In this document: positions 55,389 to 64,000 of the stretch, piece after piece
How the letters are laid out: each line of letters starts with the position of its first letter
Numbering within the stretch: the stretch's first letter is position 1
Origin: Rhizobium mayense
Lineage (GTDB): Bacteria; Pseudomonadota; Alphaproteobacteria; Rhizobiales; Rhizobiaceae
Assembly (NCBI RefSeq): GCF_030272705.1
Contig: NZ_JARFYM010000034.1
Span: forward strand, 1 to 64,000
DNA: 64,000 nt
Direction of reading: 5' to 3'
The notes under the pieces: generated by a model
Seen by the model: the letters and a program-made list of their open reading frames with translations, nothing else
What the model was told of the DNA's origin: nothing
The model's database searches: none
Made by a program: the position numbers and the translations under genes

Positions 55389-56303
55389 TCACCACGTTCC
55401 AGCGAAAGCCGCGCCTGCAAGCAGCGCCCCGGTCAGAATATTCGCCAGGAATAGCCGGAAATTGACGTCCGGGCGAGCAAGGTCAATCTGTCGCGTCTGC
55501 CAGGCCAGATGCGCGGCGATCACCAGCATCCCAATTGCGTAGGGTAGAGACATGCCCAACATATATCCGCCAAGCGACCACGCTCCGGCCGTCAAGGCGT
55601 AGAACGCGCCGATGCAGGCCTTTCCGTGCCGGCCAAACAGGAGCGCCGTCGATTTGAGGCCGAGGCGGGTGTCGTCTTTTGCGTCGACATAGGCATAGAC
55701 GGTATCATAGCCAATCTGCCATGCGACGGCGCCGAGCCACATGAGAACAGCGCCGGCCGGGATCTGCCCGGCAACCTCGGCCCATGCCATCAGCATCCCC
55801 CAATTGAACGCTGCGCCCAGCACGACTTGAGGCCAATGTGTGAAGCGCTTGCAGAACGGGTAAAGGAATACGAGCGGCAGAACGCATATCGCAACCAAAC
55901 GCGTATAGGGCGTCAGGAAGAACAGAAGCGAAGCCGCCAGGGCGAGCTGAACGATCAGGAAGGCGAGGGCTTGCGGCACACCGATCTGCCCGCTGGCCAA
56001 GGGTCGAAAGCGCGTCCGCTCGACGTGACCGTCAAACTTTCGATCCGCAATATCATTGACGGTGGAACCAGCGCTCCTCATCATCAAAGCGCCAAGAGAG
56101 AAGATCGCCAGTTGCCGAAGATCCGGAAAGCCATGCGACGCTTGGACAAGCGCAGCCCAGCAGGGAAAAAGGGTCAACCATATTCCAACGGGACGGTCGA
56201 GCCGCGCCAGACGTGCGTAGGGCCGCAGTGCCAGGGGTAATCGGCAATCCACCCAGTCGCCTCGGTGAATGTCGCTTAGGTCCGGGCCGCTCAAACTGTT
56301 CAT
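55389..56303 (-). CDS. ubiA: 4-hydroxybenzoate polyprenyltransferase
   Basis: This inner-membrane prenyltransferase attaches the isoprenoid chain to 4-hydroxybenzoate in ubiquinone synthesis. About 304 residues with eight or nine membrane segments. The two Asp-rich motifs are NDIADRKFDGHVERT with PLASG, and YAYVDAKDDTRLGLKS. The frame is open to 56423, but residues before 56309 look non-coding; of the clustered ATGs at 56309, 56306 and 56303, the last has GGGA at proper spacing. It is not beside other ubiquinone genes, so it may be a second copy. Confidence 0.9.
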   Translation of the reverse strand: MNSLSGPDLSDIHRGDWVDCRLPLALRPYARLARLDRPVGIWLTLFPCWAALVQASHGFPDLRQLAIFSLGALMMRSAGSTVNDIADRKFDGHVERTRFRPLASGQIGVPQALAFLIVQLALAASLLFFLTPYTRLVAICVLPLVFLYPFCKRFTHWPQVVLGAAFNWGMLMAWAEVAGQIPAGAVLMWLGAVAWQIGYDTVYAYVDAKDDTRLGLKSTALLFGRHGKACIGAFYALTAGAWSLGGYMLGMSLPYAIGMLVIAAHLAWQTRQIDLARPDVNFRLFLANILTGALLAGAAFAGTW

Positions 56304-56617
56304 CATCATATCCCACAACTGCGTCGCAAATACCGGACATTTGGTTTCGGCTTTGCGCCTCATCTTCTCATCGCGGCAGCATAGAGACTCTCTTAACCGT
56401 CGCAATGATCGCAGTTGACGCATTCCGGAATTGAGCTTTTCCGTTGGTCATGGACGCTCGAAATTGACCATCTGGAAAAATCTCTCGTTGCTTGCGCAGG
56501 ATTGAGGTATTTTAGCTGCCTGTGACCATCAGAAAAATCGAACGGAATTGATCTGCGCCGGTGACAGCCGCCGACGTGTCGATATCGGCTCGCCTGCCGT
56601 CAAAATGGAGTTTAAAA

Positions 56618-57100
56618 TTGAGCACCGCGTTCATGAAGGAAGAAAGCGCCGAAACAGCTGCGGAAACGTTGCTGCCCGACCGCGCAATTTCACCTCACCC
56701 GAACCTCGTTACGGAAGCGGGGCTGGAAGCCTTGGAATTGCAGCTCCAAGAAGCGCGCGAAGCCTATGATGCCGCCAGTGCGATCGAAGACGTGAACGAA
56801 CGGCGGCGGCAGGCGGCAATTCCGTTGCGGGACACGCGATACTTTTCGGCAAGAGTTCGCACGGCGCAGGTGATCCCCAACCCGACTTCATTCGACATCG
56901 TTGCCTTTGGCCACACGGTAACCTTCAGCCGCAGCGATGGACGCGTGCAGACCTATCGTATCGTGGGGGAGGACGAAGCCGATCCGAAAGCCGGATCGAT
57001 CTCCTTCGTAGCCCCGGTGGGGAAATCTCTGTTGGGTAAAGCGATTGGGGATGTCGTCAGCATAGGTGATCAAGAGCTCGAGATCATTGCCATCTCCTAA
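56618..57100 (+). CDS. GreA/GreB-type transcription elongation factor
   Basis: About 160 residues. The C-terminal half carries the GreA/GreB FKBP-like domain: VAFGHTVTFSR, VGEDEADPKAGSISFVAPVG and LLGKAIGDVVSIG. The N-terminal half is a coiled coil (LVTEAGLEALELQLQEAREA) but shorter than in housekeeping GreA, and lacks an obvious acidic tip motif. A start at TTG 56618 is proposed because GGAG precedes it by eight bases; ATG 56633 is the other choice. It may be an accessory secondary-channel factor (Rnk/Gfh-like). Confidence 0.8.
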   Translation: MSTAFMKEESAETAAETLLPDRAISPHPNLVTEAGLEALELQLQEAREAYDAASAIEDVNERRRQAAIPLRDTRYFSARVRTAQVIPNPTSFDIVAFGHTVTFSRSDGRVQTYRIVGEDEADPKAGSISFVAPVGKSLLGKAIGDVVSIGDQELEIIAIS

Positions 57101-57112
57101 AGCGCCACGGCA

Positions 57113-57452
57113 ATGAGCGACGAGGAGCTGAACGAATATCTGGCACGCGTTGAGCCCGTGCAAATTCGAGAAAATACAATCACGGATGCCGATGCATTGC
57201 GCAAGGAAGTGGCCGTCATCCGCAAGCGCGGCTATGCCGAGCCGGGGCAAATTTGTGGCCGGAGGCGACGCTATCGCCGTTCCGATAGAGTACTATCAAG
57301 GCCGTACCGCCGCTGCCTTGGACGTTCTCACTCCCCAGCTGCGATACACCTCCGAGCATCGGAAGAAGTGTATCGAGACTATGTTGGTCGGCGGCCTGGA
57401 GATTTCAGAAAGGTTGGGTTTTCGAAAGGCGAAAGATAAGAAATCCGCCTGA
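57113..57452 (+). pseudogene. Truncated, frameshifted IclR family regulator
   Basis: The end of an IclR ligand-binding domain read in two frames. The first frame gives NTITDADALRKEVAVIRKRGYA; near 57247 the homology moves to another frame, AGGDAIAVPIEYYQG, continuing to LEISERLGFRK. The helix-turn-helix half is missing entirely. The join of RGYA to AIAVPI is the standard IclR order, so the frameshift is real and the gene is dead. It begins 12 bases after the GreA-like stop. Confidence 0.75.
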
Positions 57453-57565
57453 TTTCGCCGAGCGCGGCCGAGTGTCGTTGATGTTGCGCTGGCTGCCGCT
57501 TGCAGTATGTTGTCTAAGCGCCTGCCTGAGACAGGCGGCCCGAAGCCGCCGGGCCGGTCGGAGGC

Positions 57566-58021
57566 CTAGGTGAGGGCCGCGGCATCCCAGCTTTCCGCGA
57601 TCGAGCCTTCGGCCAGGAAAATGGCGCGATTGCAGAAGCCGGGAACGGCCTCGACGACATGCGTCGAAACGATCACGCCATGGTCCCCGCTCGCTGCTAG
57701 TTCGCCGAGGAGGGCCTTGACCTCCCACGCCGCGACCGGGTCAAGCCCGTTCAAAGACTTATCAAAGAGGAGCAGCGCCGGCGAGCCGGCCAACGCGGCC
57801 CCGATCGCGACCTTTGCGCGGGTGCCAAGCGAATATTCCCTAATCGGCCGGCCGAGCCAGGGCGTAAGAGCGAGCCGCGCGATAAGATCGCCGCCGGGCC
57901 AGTCGGTCGTACAGGAACGGGGTTTTTCCTTGACGTGCTTCAGAACGGTCAGCAGGTAATCTTGGATCACCGCTTGCAGATTTTCTGTGGCGGCACGGAC
58001 ATTCTTCATCCCGGCCTCCAC
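57566..58021 (-). pseudogene. ABC transporter ATPase, 3' fragment
   Basis: About 150 codons matching the second half of an ABC ATPase: signature-like YSLGTRAKVAIGAAL, a Walker B LLLFDKSLNGLDP in which the catalytic Glu is Lys, and the switch STHVVEAV. The Walker A portion is absent. With a missing half and a changed catalytic residue this is a remnant. Confidence 0.7.
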
Positions 58022-58031
58022 CGCGGTCTGA

Positions 58032-58148
58032 TCGAAGGGGCAGGGCGTTGATGGTGGCGGCCGTATCTGGGGCTACGACTGGACCTCCCCGCAATTGATC
58101 GCCGATGTTGCCCTTGAGGACTGGGGTGGCATTGCCGCCCACCTCTGA
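58032..58148 (+). pseudogene. Possible 3' gene remnant, unidentified
   Basis: An open frame without start codon encodes GGGRIWGYDWTSPQLIADV and then ALEDWGGIAAHL before a stop. It has protein-like composition but no recognised family. It lies beside two clear remnants and may be a third; chance is possible. Confidence 0.2.
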
Positions 58149-58184
58149 ACCCAGCTGGCAAACCCATGCAGAAGGAGCAGGCGC

Positions 58185-61055
58185 TTATCGGTCTACCGCA
58201 GAGTTGGCGGATGTTGGCAGCACCTCGAATTTCCAGAACTTTTCGGGTGTGAAATAGGTTTGAGCAATTGCACGCACGTCCTGCGCCGTCACCGTCTCAT
58301 AGCCACCGCGAATGGTGCGGAGAAAATCGATGCGGCGGGTATCGGTCTGAATGCCAGAAAGTTGCGGCAGCCAATAGTTGTTACGCTGGCGCTCCTGGTC
58401 AACGCCTTCGACAAACGCCTGCTTGGCGCGCGCAAGCTCATCCGACGTAACGTCGACGCTGCGCAGATCGTCTACGATCTTTTCGGTGATCTCATAAAAG
58501 CGCCCAATCTCGTTGGGCGTCGTCTCCGCGTAGACATAGGCATAGCCATATCCGGGGAAAACTTCGGAGAGCACTGTGTTGCCCCGAGGAGTGTAGGTCG
58601 CACCTTCGCTGCGGCGGAATTGGGCGGTCAGCCTCTCTAGGAAGATTCGGCCGGCAATTCTTGTCGCATAAGTGCGTTGTAGATCGGACAAAAGATCGCC
58701 CACTGGAACAGCCAGGAGCGCCGCCGCATTGTCGGGTCGTTGCAGCTGATTCAGGACGACCGGCTGTTTCGTTGGCGCAGGAAAATGCACCGACGGTGCA
58801 TCGGCTGCTGGCGCTGTCGCCGGCCGCTCCGGCAGTGCGCCGAATGTCGAGGCGGTAAGACGGATCGCATCGTCGACCGTCACATCGCCGACGATGCTGA
58901 CGTTGATCGGCCCTCTCGATAGATAGGGCGCGAATTGCGCCTGAAAATCCGTGGGTGTGACGGAGGAGATTTGCCGATGGTCGGGGGCGGCCCAGCGCGG
59001 ATCACCCGCATGCAGCAAGCCTGGAAGAAAGCGGTCGGCTATGTTGGTGGCGGTCAACTGATTATCGCTGAGATCGTTCCGATAACGTTCTTGAAGCTGT
59101 GCGAATGCCTGCGGGCGGTAGGCGGGGTCGGACGCATAGGCGGCAAGCATCTGCATTTGCGTTGCCATATCCCCCGGTCGCGTCTTGCCTTGAAGCGTGA
59201 AGGCATCGTCGTTGAAGGAGAAATGGATGCTGACTTCCTTGCCTGATAGGGCTTGCCACATCTCGTCATAACTGATCGCTTTCAGGCCACCGGGGATGAA
59301 AGCCGCGGCTGCCCATGCCGCCATTTGCTGTACAACGGGAAAATCACGCCGCCCGTGGCCGATGTCAGCACGCACCAGCACCTCTCCGTCGTTGAACTTT
59401 GTCGGCTTGACGGCCAAGTGTACGCCGTTGGCGAAACGCACGAGGATGATCCCGAGATCGTCGATTGAGTGGCTCTCGCTGACTGCTCCCGACGGACCGA
59501 ACGTCGTGTAGGGCCAGATAGGGATGGCGGCGGACACCTGGGCCGAAATGGGCACGGCGCGCGAAGCTCTATAGGCCTTTTCGATGGCAGCCTCTTGGCC
59601 AAACGGCATCTCTGGTGTTTGCAGGATAAGACGTGGGCCCTTGACGGCGAAGGCTTGCCGCAGTGCCTTGTCGACATCCGCGGCGGTCAACTTTTTCGCC
59701 ATGCTGTCGAAAAGCGCGAGATCTTCGGCCGGCGAAATTAGGACTTTTCTTTCATCGGTGCTTGCGGCGAGCTTGTCGGCGATGGCAGTACTGGGCCGCG
59801 TCGAATCGCCTGCAGCGGCCGTCTGCAGAGCGGCGCGCTCGTTTTGGATTTCGCGATCGACCTCCGCCTGGAGGACACCGAATTTGACGATGCGACGCTG
59901 TTCCTGGTCCATGGCGGCCAATGCCGATTGCCACGCCGCAGGCGCGATGTCAGCGGAGATCGAGATCATATCGGCGGATTTGAGGAAATTCACAGCGCCG
60001 ACGTTTGTTCTGAGGAACGGGGTATCGGGTCGATGCGCGAGGAGGTCGAGGCGACGTGCCAGAATATGCAGCCCAATGTCCCTGATCGTTTTCTGCCGCC
60101 GTGAACGGCGCGTATCGGGTACCTCCTCATGAGGGCGCATCCAGGCGAATTGTAAAAATCCTGCGCCACTTACGGTTTTGAGAACGTCGACACCAGCCTG
60201 GTACGGTCGAAGTGCCCCGAGATCGCGCCTTGGCGCAGTCGGCCCGACGGCAGTCCAATCGTTGAAACGCTGTCTGATTTCGGCCTCGACTGCTGCCGGC
60301 TCGATATCGCCAACCACAATGAGAGTGGAACGATCAGGGCGATAGTTGGCGCGATAAAAGTCACGCAGCCGGTCGATCGTTGCGTTGCGAATAACGATCG
60401 TGTCGCCGATCGGCGGGCGCAGGGGTGCAAGCTGACCGGCAAGCAGCAAGCTATCGAGCCAATGATCGGCTCGTGCCTGCGGCGTATCGCGCTGCCGTTC
60501 TTCGGCGAGGATGACGCCACGCTCCCGTTCGAAGGCGCCGGGGTCAAGCCTCAGCTCGCCGGCGGTTTCGCGCATCAGCATCAATCCAGCCGATACCGTA
60601 TCGGTATCGGCCTCGGGAAGATTGAGTTTGTAGATGGTCTGATCGAAACTGGTATAGGCGTTGACGTCAGGTCCGAACGTCAACCCCTTGCGTTGGAGGA
60701 GACCGATCATCTCGTCTTCGGCGACGTGTGTGCTGCCTCTAAACGCCATATGTTCAAGGAAATGCGCTAGACCACGCTGATCATCGTCCTCGTCGCGCGA
60801 CCAGGCTTCGATGCGGAAACGGATCGCAACTTGTCCAGTAGGTGTGGCGTTATGCATGACGGCGAATTTCATGCCGTTTGTGAGCGTGCCGTATCGAACG
60901 GCCGTGTCCGGCTGCAGATCGCTTGACGCCTGTGGCCAGGGTGTGGCCGGCTGAGCGGCCTGGAGCGGCGATGCCACGATGAGCAGGGTTGCAAGCAGCG
61001 CCATGGCGCTCAGATACTGCGTCCGTACCGAAAATCCCGAATGGAGGAAGGACAT
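58185..61055 (-). CDS. M16 family zinc metallopeptidase, periplasmic
   Basis: A 956-residue pitrilysin-family peptidase with two M16 half-domains. The zinc site is the inverted HFLEH (residues 98-102) with the distal glutamate in GVILAEERQRD; the second half lacks a metal site, as normal. A signal peptide covers residues 1-33 (ending LQA), so it works in the periplasm. Length fits the PqqL-like full-length members. It follows the SPFH gene on the same strand, but a terminator separates them. Confidence 0.9.
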   Translation of the reverse strand: MSFLHSGFSVRTQYLSAMALLATLLIVASPLQAAQPATPWPQASSDLQPDTAVRYGTLTNGMKFAVMHNATPTGQVAIRFRIEAWSRDEDDDQRGLAHFLEHMAFRGSTHVAEDEMIGLLQRKGLTFGPDVNAYTSFDQTIYKLNLPEADTDTVSAGLMLMRETAGELRLDPGAFERERGVILAEERQRDTPQARADHWLDSLLLAGQLAPLRPPIGDTIVIRNATIDRLRDFYRANYRPDRSTLIVVGDIEPAAVEAEIRQRFNDWTAVGPTAPRRDLGALRPYQAGVDVLKTVSGAGFLQFAWMRPHEEVPDTRRSRRQKTIRDIGLHILARRLDLLAHRPDTPFLRTNVGAVNFLKSADMISISADIAPAAWQSALAAMDQEQRRIVKFGVLQAEVDREIQNERAALQTAAAGDSTRPSTAIADKLAASTDERKVLISPAEDLALFDSMAKKLTAADVDKALRQAFAVKGPRLILQTPEMPFGQEAAIEKAYRASRAVPISAQVSAAIPIWPYTTFGPSGAVSESHSIDDLGIILVRFANGVHLAVKPTKFNDGEVLVRADIGHGRRDFPVVQQMAAWAAAAFIPGGLKAISYDEMWQALSGKEVSIHFSFNDDAFTLQGKTRPGDMATQMQMLAAYASDPAYRPQAFAQLQERYRNDLSDNQLTATNIADRFLPGLLHAGDPRWAAPDHRQISSVTPTDFQAQFAPYLSRGPINVSIVGDVTVDDAIRLTASTFGALPERPATAPAADAPSVHFPAPTKQPVVLNQLQRPDNAAALLAVPVGDLLSDLQRTYATRIAGRIFLERLTAQFRRSEGATYTPRGNTVLSEVFPGYGYAYVYAETTPNEIGRFYEITEKIVDDLRSVDVTSDELARAKQAFVEGVDQERQRNNYWLPQLSGIQTDTRRIDFLRTIRGGYETVTAQDVRAIAQTYFTPEKFWKFEVLPTSANSAVDR

Positions 61056-61215
61056 GCAAATCTCGGAATGGGAGAGGGGAGGAATGTGTTACTCTCGCAT
61101 CACTATCGAATAGGTTGCGCTGGTTATCAATAGCCATGGTTGCGAAAAGCGACGTACGAGAAAATGGTTGATGAAGCAGGCGTGGTTCGCATGTCCGTTG
61201 GTGGCGGGATGCAAA

Positions 61216-61238
61216 ACGGGCCGGTGTAACCGGCCCGT
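61216..61238 (-). terminator. Intrinsic terminator of the SPFH gene
   Basis: ACGGGCCGG and CCGGCCCGT (9 bp, 5-base loop) lie seven bases past the SPFH stop on the minus strand and run into TTTTGC. Confidence 0.8.
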
Positions 61239-61244
61239 CCATAA

Positions 61245-63290
61245 TTAATCCTGCTCGAGTGGTGCCGGCACCGCAGCCGGCGGCGCCTGTCGCCCAAGAC
61301 GGTCGGCGACCAGCATCGATAGCATCATTTCCACAAGACCATTGGTGGCACCTTTCTCGCCGCCGGCACCGCCGACCTGGATCTGCGGCACGAGCGGCAG
61401 CCTGCCGTTCTCTATGGCCTCGGCGAAGCGCATGAGCACCTGTGAGTTGAGCTGATAGTCCGGTCCACCGAAGGCCGCGACTTTCTTTTCGGTGGCCTCG
61501 GCTTCCGCCAGGCCGATGGCGCGCACCTTTTCGGCATCCGCAAAACCGGTCGCCTTGATGCGTTCGGCATCGGCAAGCGCGACAGCCTTGATCCGGTCGG
61601 CTTCGCCGAGGCCGGCGAGGCGCACCTTCTCGGCCTCTGCCTTGGCGGTGACCTGGATGGTTTCTGCCTGCTGGCGGGTGCGGGCGAGTTGCGCCTTACC
61701 CTCGTTCTCGCTAATCTCGATGGTGAGGGCTGATGTCGTGATCTTGGCCTGCTGTTCGGCGAGCGCTTCCTTTTCGCGCAATGTGCGCTCCTGAATCGCA
61801 GCCGCCTCCTGCAATTTATAGGTGCCGACCTTTTCAACGGCGATCTGACGTTCGCGCAGTTGGATCAGGATCTGCTCTATGCTGTTCTGGCCATTGTTGG
61901 CGCGCGGCGTACCGATCAGCACTTCCTGCAGTTCAAGGCTGTAGGAGCCAAACTTCTCGCGCATTTCGTCTCCGGATTTGCGCTGGATTTCGCTGCGTTC
62001 CTGCAAGAGTTCGATCAACGTCTTGGTCTGGGCGATGTTCTTGAAATAGGCCGAGACCATCGGATCGAGCGTCTGTTCGACCAGCCGTTTGATATCTCCG
62101 AAACGCTGCACGACGAGGGGCGCCTTCATATAGTCGATATGCACGACCACCGAGAGCGGCAGCACGGGCTCGAACGCATCCTTGGTGATCAGCGACACTT
62201 CCGAGAGATTTTCGTCCAGCCGGTGCTCGCCGAACTGCTCCTTGGTCCATTTGAGCACGAAGTTCGTGGTCGGCACGACGACGATATTGCCGGCATAGGT
62301 GTTGAACGCATATTTGCCCGGCAGAAGCGGCGTCGACCACACACCGCGCGCGCCCGTCTCGACCAGTTCGCCATGGCGATAGGATTGGCCGGAAATATCC
62401 GCGCCTCGCCGGCCGGTATAGGAGACGACGACACCCACCGTGCCAACATCGATGATCGTCTTCTCGACCAGTTCGACGGTCGCAAAGATGCGGTTAAGGA
62501 AATAGCTGCCGTCCGCAAGCACCTGCAACTGCCGGCCGCGATAACCGCCGGCATTGAGAAACTTCTCCGGATCCTGGAAATTGTTATGGAAGTTCGGATC
62601 TTTCGGGTCGTTGGCAACGGTCGGTGCAATGATCTCGCCATCCGGCAGTGCCGGACCGTCGTGGATGGTGACGATGCCGATCATGTCCTCGGCATCATGG
62701 ATGACGATGGGTTCGAAGCCATTCCGCTCCGTGATCAGCCCCGACATGTCCGCAAAGAGTTTTTGTTCCGACGAGTTCAGGTTTACGGCATAGGTCGATT
62801 GTGCGGTCAGCACGATGAACTGCGCGAGATTGATGGCATAGGTGCCTTCGCGCAGGATCTTGCGCTGCGGACCCTTTTGGCCGCCCTTTTCGAGAAAGCC
62901 GCGGACGTCCTGAAAGTCATCGGCTTCGACATTCGAGGCGAGCGTCTGGGTCGGCGGCAATGGCTTGCCATCGCGGGCGAAAACATAACCGATTTGGCCC
63001 TGCGGAATAGTCACGAGATCGGCGCGATGCATTGAATACTGGAACGGCATGAAGAAATGCAGGCCGCCGCGCACGACTTCAGGCTGGAATCCGGCCTCAC
63101 CGTTGAGTGCAATGAAGCCGTTCCTGACGGAGCCGCGAAAGCTCCACAGCTTTTCGAGGATGCCGAGCCTGTCGTTGGGAATATAGCGGATCAGGCCGCT
63201 CCACCGGAACAGGATTGCCAGCACGATGACCGAGACGGCGATTTCGATCGCCATCCACTCCATCGGGCTGAGATATTGTAAGGCTTCCAT
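61245..63290 (-). CDS. Large SPFH/Band 7 (flotillin-type) membrane protein
   Basis: A 681-residue protein anchored by one N-terminal segment (about 13-30). A long beta-rich region precedes the SPFH domain (about residues 300-470), and a charged coiled coil follows, with Ala/Glu/Lys-rich repeats of the form LADAERIKATGFADAEKVRA. The tail is Ala/Pro-rich. This is typical of flotillin-like scaffolds that form large oligomers and order membrane microdomains. The frame is open to 63371; ATG 63290, with AGGAGA before it, is chosen. Its partners are unknown. Confidence 0.85.
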   Translation of the reverse strand: MEALQYLSPMEWMAIEIAVSVIVLAILFRWSGLIRYIPNDRLGILEKLWSFRGSVRNGFIALNGEAGFQPEVVRGGLHFFMPFQYSMHRADLVTIPQGQIGYVFARDGKPLPPTQTLASNVEADDFQDVRGFLEKGGQKGPQRKILREGTYAINLAQFIVLTAQSTYAVNLNSSEQKLFADMSGLITERNGFEPIVIHDAEDMIGIVTIHDGPALPDGEIIAPTVANDPKDPNFHNNFQDPEKFLNAGGYRGRQLQVLADGSYFLNRIFATVELVEKTIIDVGTVGVVVSYTGRRGADISGQSYRHGELVETGARGVWSTPLLPGKYAFNTYAGNIVVVPTTNFVLKWTKEQFGEHRLDENLSEVSLITKDAFEPVLPLSVVVHIDYMKAPLVVQRFGDIKRLVEQTLDPMVSAYFKNIAQTKTLIELLQERSEIQRKSGDEMREKFGSYSLELQEVLIGTPRANNGQNSIEQILIQLRERQIAVEKVGTYKLQEAAAIQERTLREKEALAEQQAKITTSALTIEISENEGKAQLARTRQQAETIQVTAKAEAEKVRLAGLGEADRIKAVALADAERIKATGFADAEKVRAIGLAEAEATEKKVAAFGGPDYQLNSQVLMRFAEAIENGRLPLVPQIQVGGAGGEKGATNGLVEMMLSMLVADRLGRQAPPAAVPAPLEQD

Positions 63291-63976
63291 CTTTGCTCTC
63301 CTATGGGCGCACGGGTTCGTCCACCCGACAGCCGCCCGGTTGGTGTTGGTTGATAAGACGGGGATTTGCACGCCTATCCGTTCGACGCACTAAGTGCATG
63401 TCGAACGCTTGGGCTGCTCATTGCCTGGGAAATGACCGCGCGTCCCGGTCCCCACCGAGGGGCGGCGTGGTCGTGAGTGATCTCACATCGGTGTTGCCTT
63501 GATAGACATAACGATACATGACGTAATTATTGCGCCTATAGGTTTAAAGATGTTTGACGCGGAAATTGGATAAATACTTCCAAAAATTTTTTATTTCGAG
63601 CATTCAATTCCACTGAACTATACCTGGATATTGAGCGTTTCACATCGACCTTGGCTATGTCCAAATGTTCGCGCCATACGAGAATATAGCGCCAAGCTGT
63701 CGGTTTGTGGGGGAGGGCGTCCGAGCCCGCCTTGCTGCTATTGCGTGTCGCGCACACGGAGTCATCTCCCAACGGTAGCTGATTTCAACGATGCTGGACT
63801 TACACCTCTGTATAGTTCGCTCCTTGACGCATTTCGGGTACCAGCAGGTGGATCCGTCGTCGGCGGCAGGGAATGCGTGATTCTCTTCATGCGCGCGCTG
63901 GATAATTGCTTGCTTTTTCTGTAAGCACTCTAGCTGTCACGGCAGTGCTTCATCACAATTTTTTTGGGGGGGTGCC
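63291..63976. other. Gene-poor, partly AT-rich intergenic region
   Basis: These 686 bases hold the SPFH promoter (minus strand) and an AT-rich stretch at about 63490-63620, but no gene I can support. Open frames of 70-97 codons here have no ribosome sites or family features. Such a gap may be a site of past deletion or insertion. Confidence 0.4.
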
Positions 63977-64000
63977 ATGTCTGTTCCCGACGATCAAATC
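63977..64000 (+). CDS. Possible start of a gene cut by the window edge
   Basis: ATG 63977 opens MSVPDDQI and continues past the end. A run of G residues (GGGGGGG at 63966-63972) lies four bases upstream and may serve as ribosome site. Too short to identify. Confidence 0.35.

Overview
The window looks like accessory chromosome, chromid or megaplasmid DNA of a GC-rich alphaproteobacterium, most likely Rhizobium or a close relative. The grounds are the codon use, the density of ABC importers and GntR/LacI/ROK regulators, the small rhizobial-type proteins, and a hairpin-bounded intergenic element resembling a RIME. No rRNA, tRNA, CRISPR array, insertion sequence, integrase or replication gene was seen.

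Layout. (1) 0.1-8.8 kb: a sugar locus with a KDPG aldolase (minus strand), a LacI regulator, a sugar-phosphate isomerase/epimerase, a Gfo/Idh/MocA dehydrogenase and a complete sugar ABC importer. A perfect 18-bp LacI-type palindrome lies before the isomerase gene. (2) 8.8-19.6 kb, minus strand: a long operon reading GntR, peptide-type binding protein, two permeases, gamma-glutamyltransferase, DUF1028 protein, fused double ATPase, then glutathione peroxidase and a methyltransferase. Together these suggest uptake and breakdown of glutathione or gamma-glutamyl peptides. (3) 19.6-25.8 kb: an M81 peptidase and a ROK regulator, divergent from a second peptide-type importer that has no ATPase gene of its own. 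(4) 25.8-30.6 kb: LysR, aldehyde dehydrogenase, nucleoside deaminase and an MFS exporter. (5) 30.7-41.0 kb: a catabolic regulon with two GntR regulators, a hydratase-family enzyme, an Ldh_2-type dehydrogenase, an iron alcohol dehydrogenase, a semialdehyde dehydrogenase, an enolase-superfamily dehydratase and an MFS transporter. Its two plus-strand transcripts carry the same 24-base operator. (6) 41.0-45.4 kb: a small membrane protein, xylitol-type dehydrogenase, a CPA2 antiporter with a cyclic-nucleotide domain, and an acetamidase/formamidase.

(7) 45.4-52.0 kb is the least ordinary part: a phospholipase-D-like protein divergent from a membrane class III nucleotide cyclase, followed by an 817-residue protein in which a trypsin-like protease appears fused to a zinc phospholipase C/S1-P1-nuclease-like domain. 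(8) 52-58 kb: small proteins, an alpha/beta hydrolase, MarR with an isochorismatase-like protein that lacks the usual cysteine, UbiA, a GreA-like factor, and a stretch of gene remnants (frameshifted IclR, ABC ATPase fragment). (9) 58-64 kb: an M16 zinc peptidase and a large SPFH/flotillin-type membrane protein, then a gene-poor AT-rich stretch and the first codons of another possible gene.

All functions are read from motifs and context; no database search was possible.
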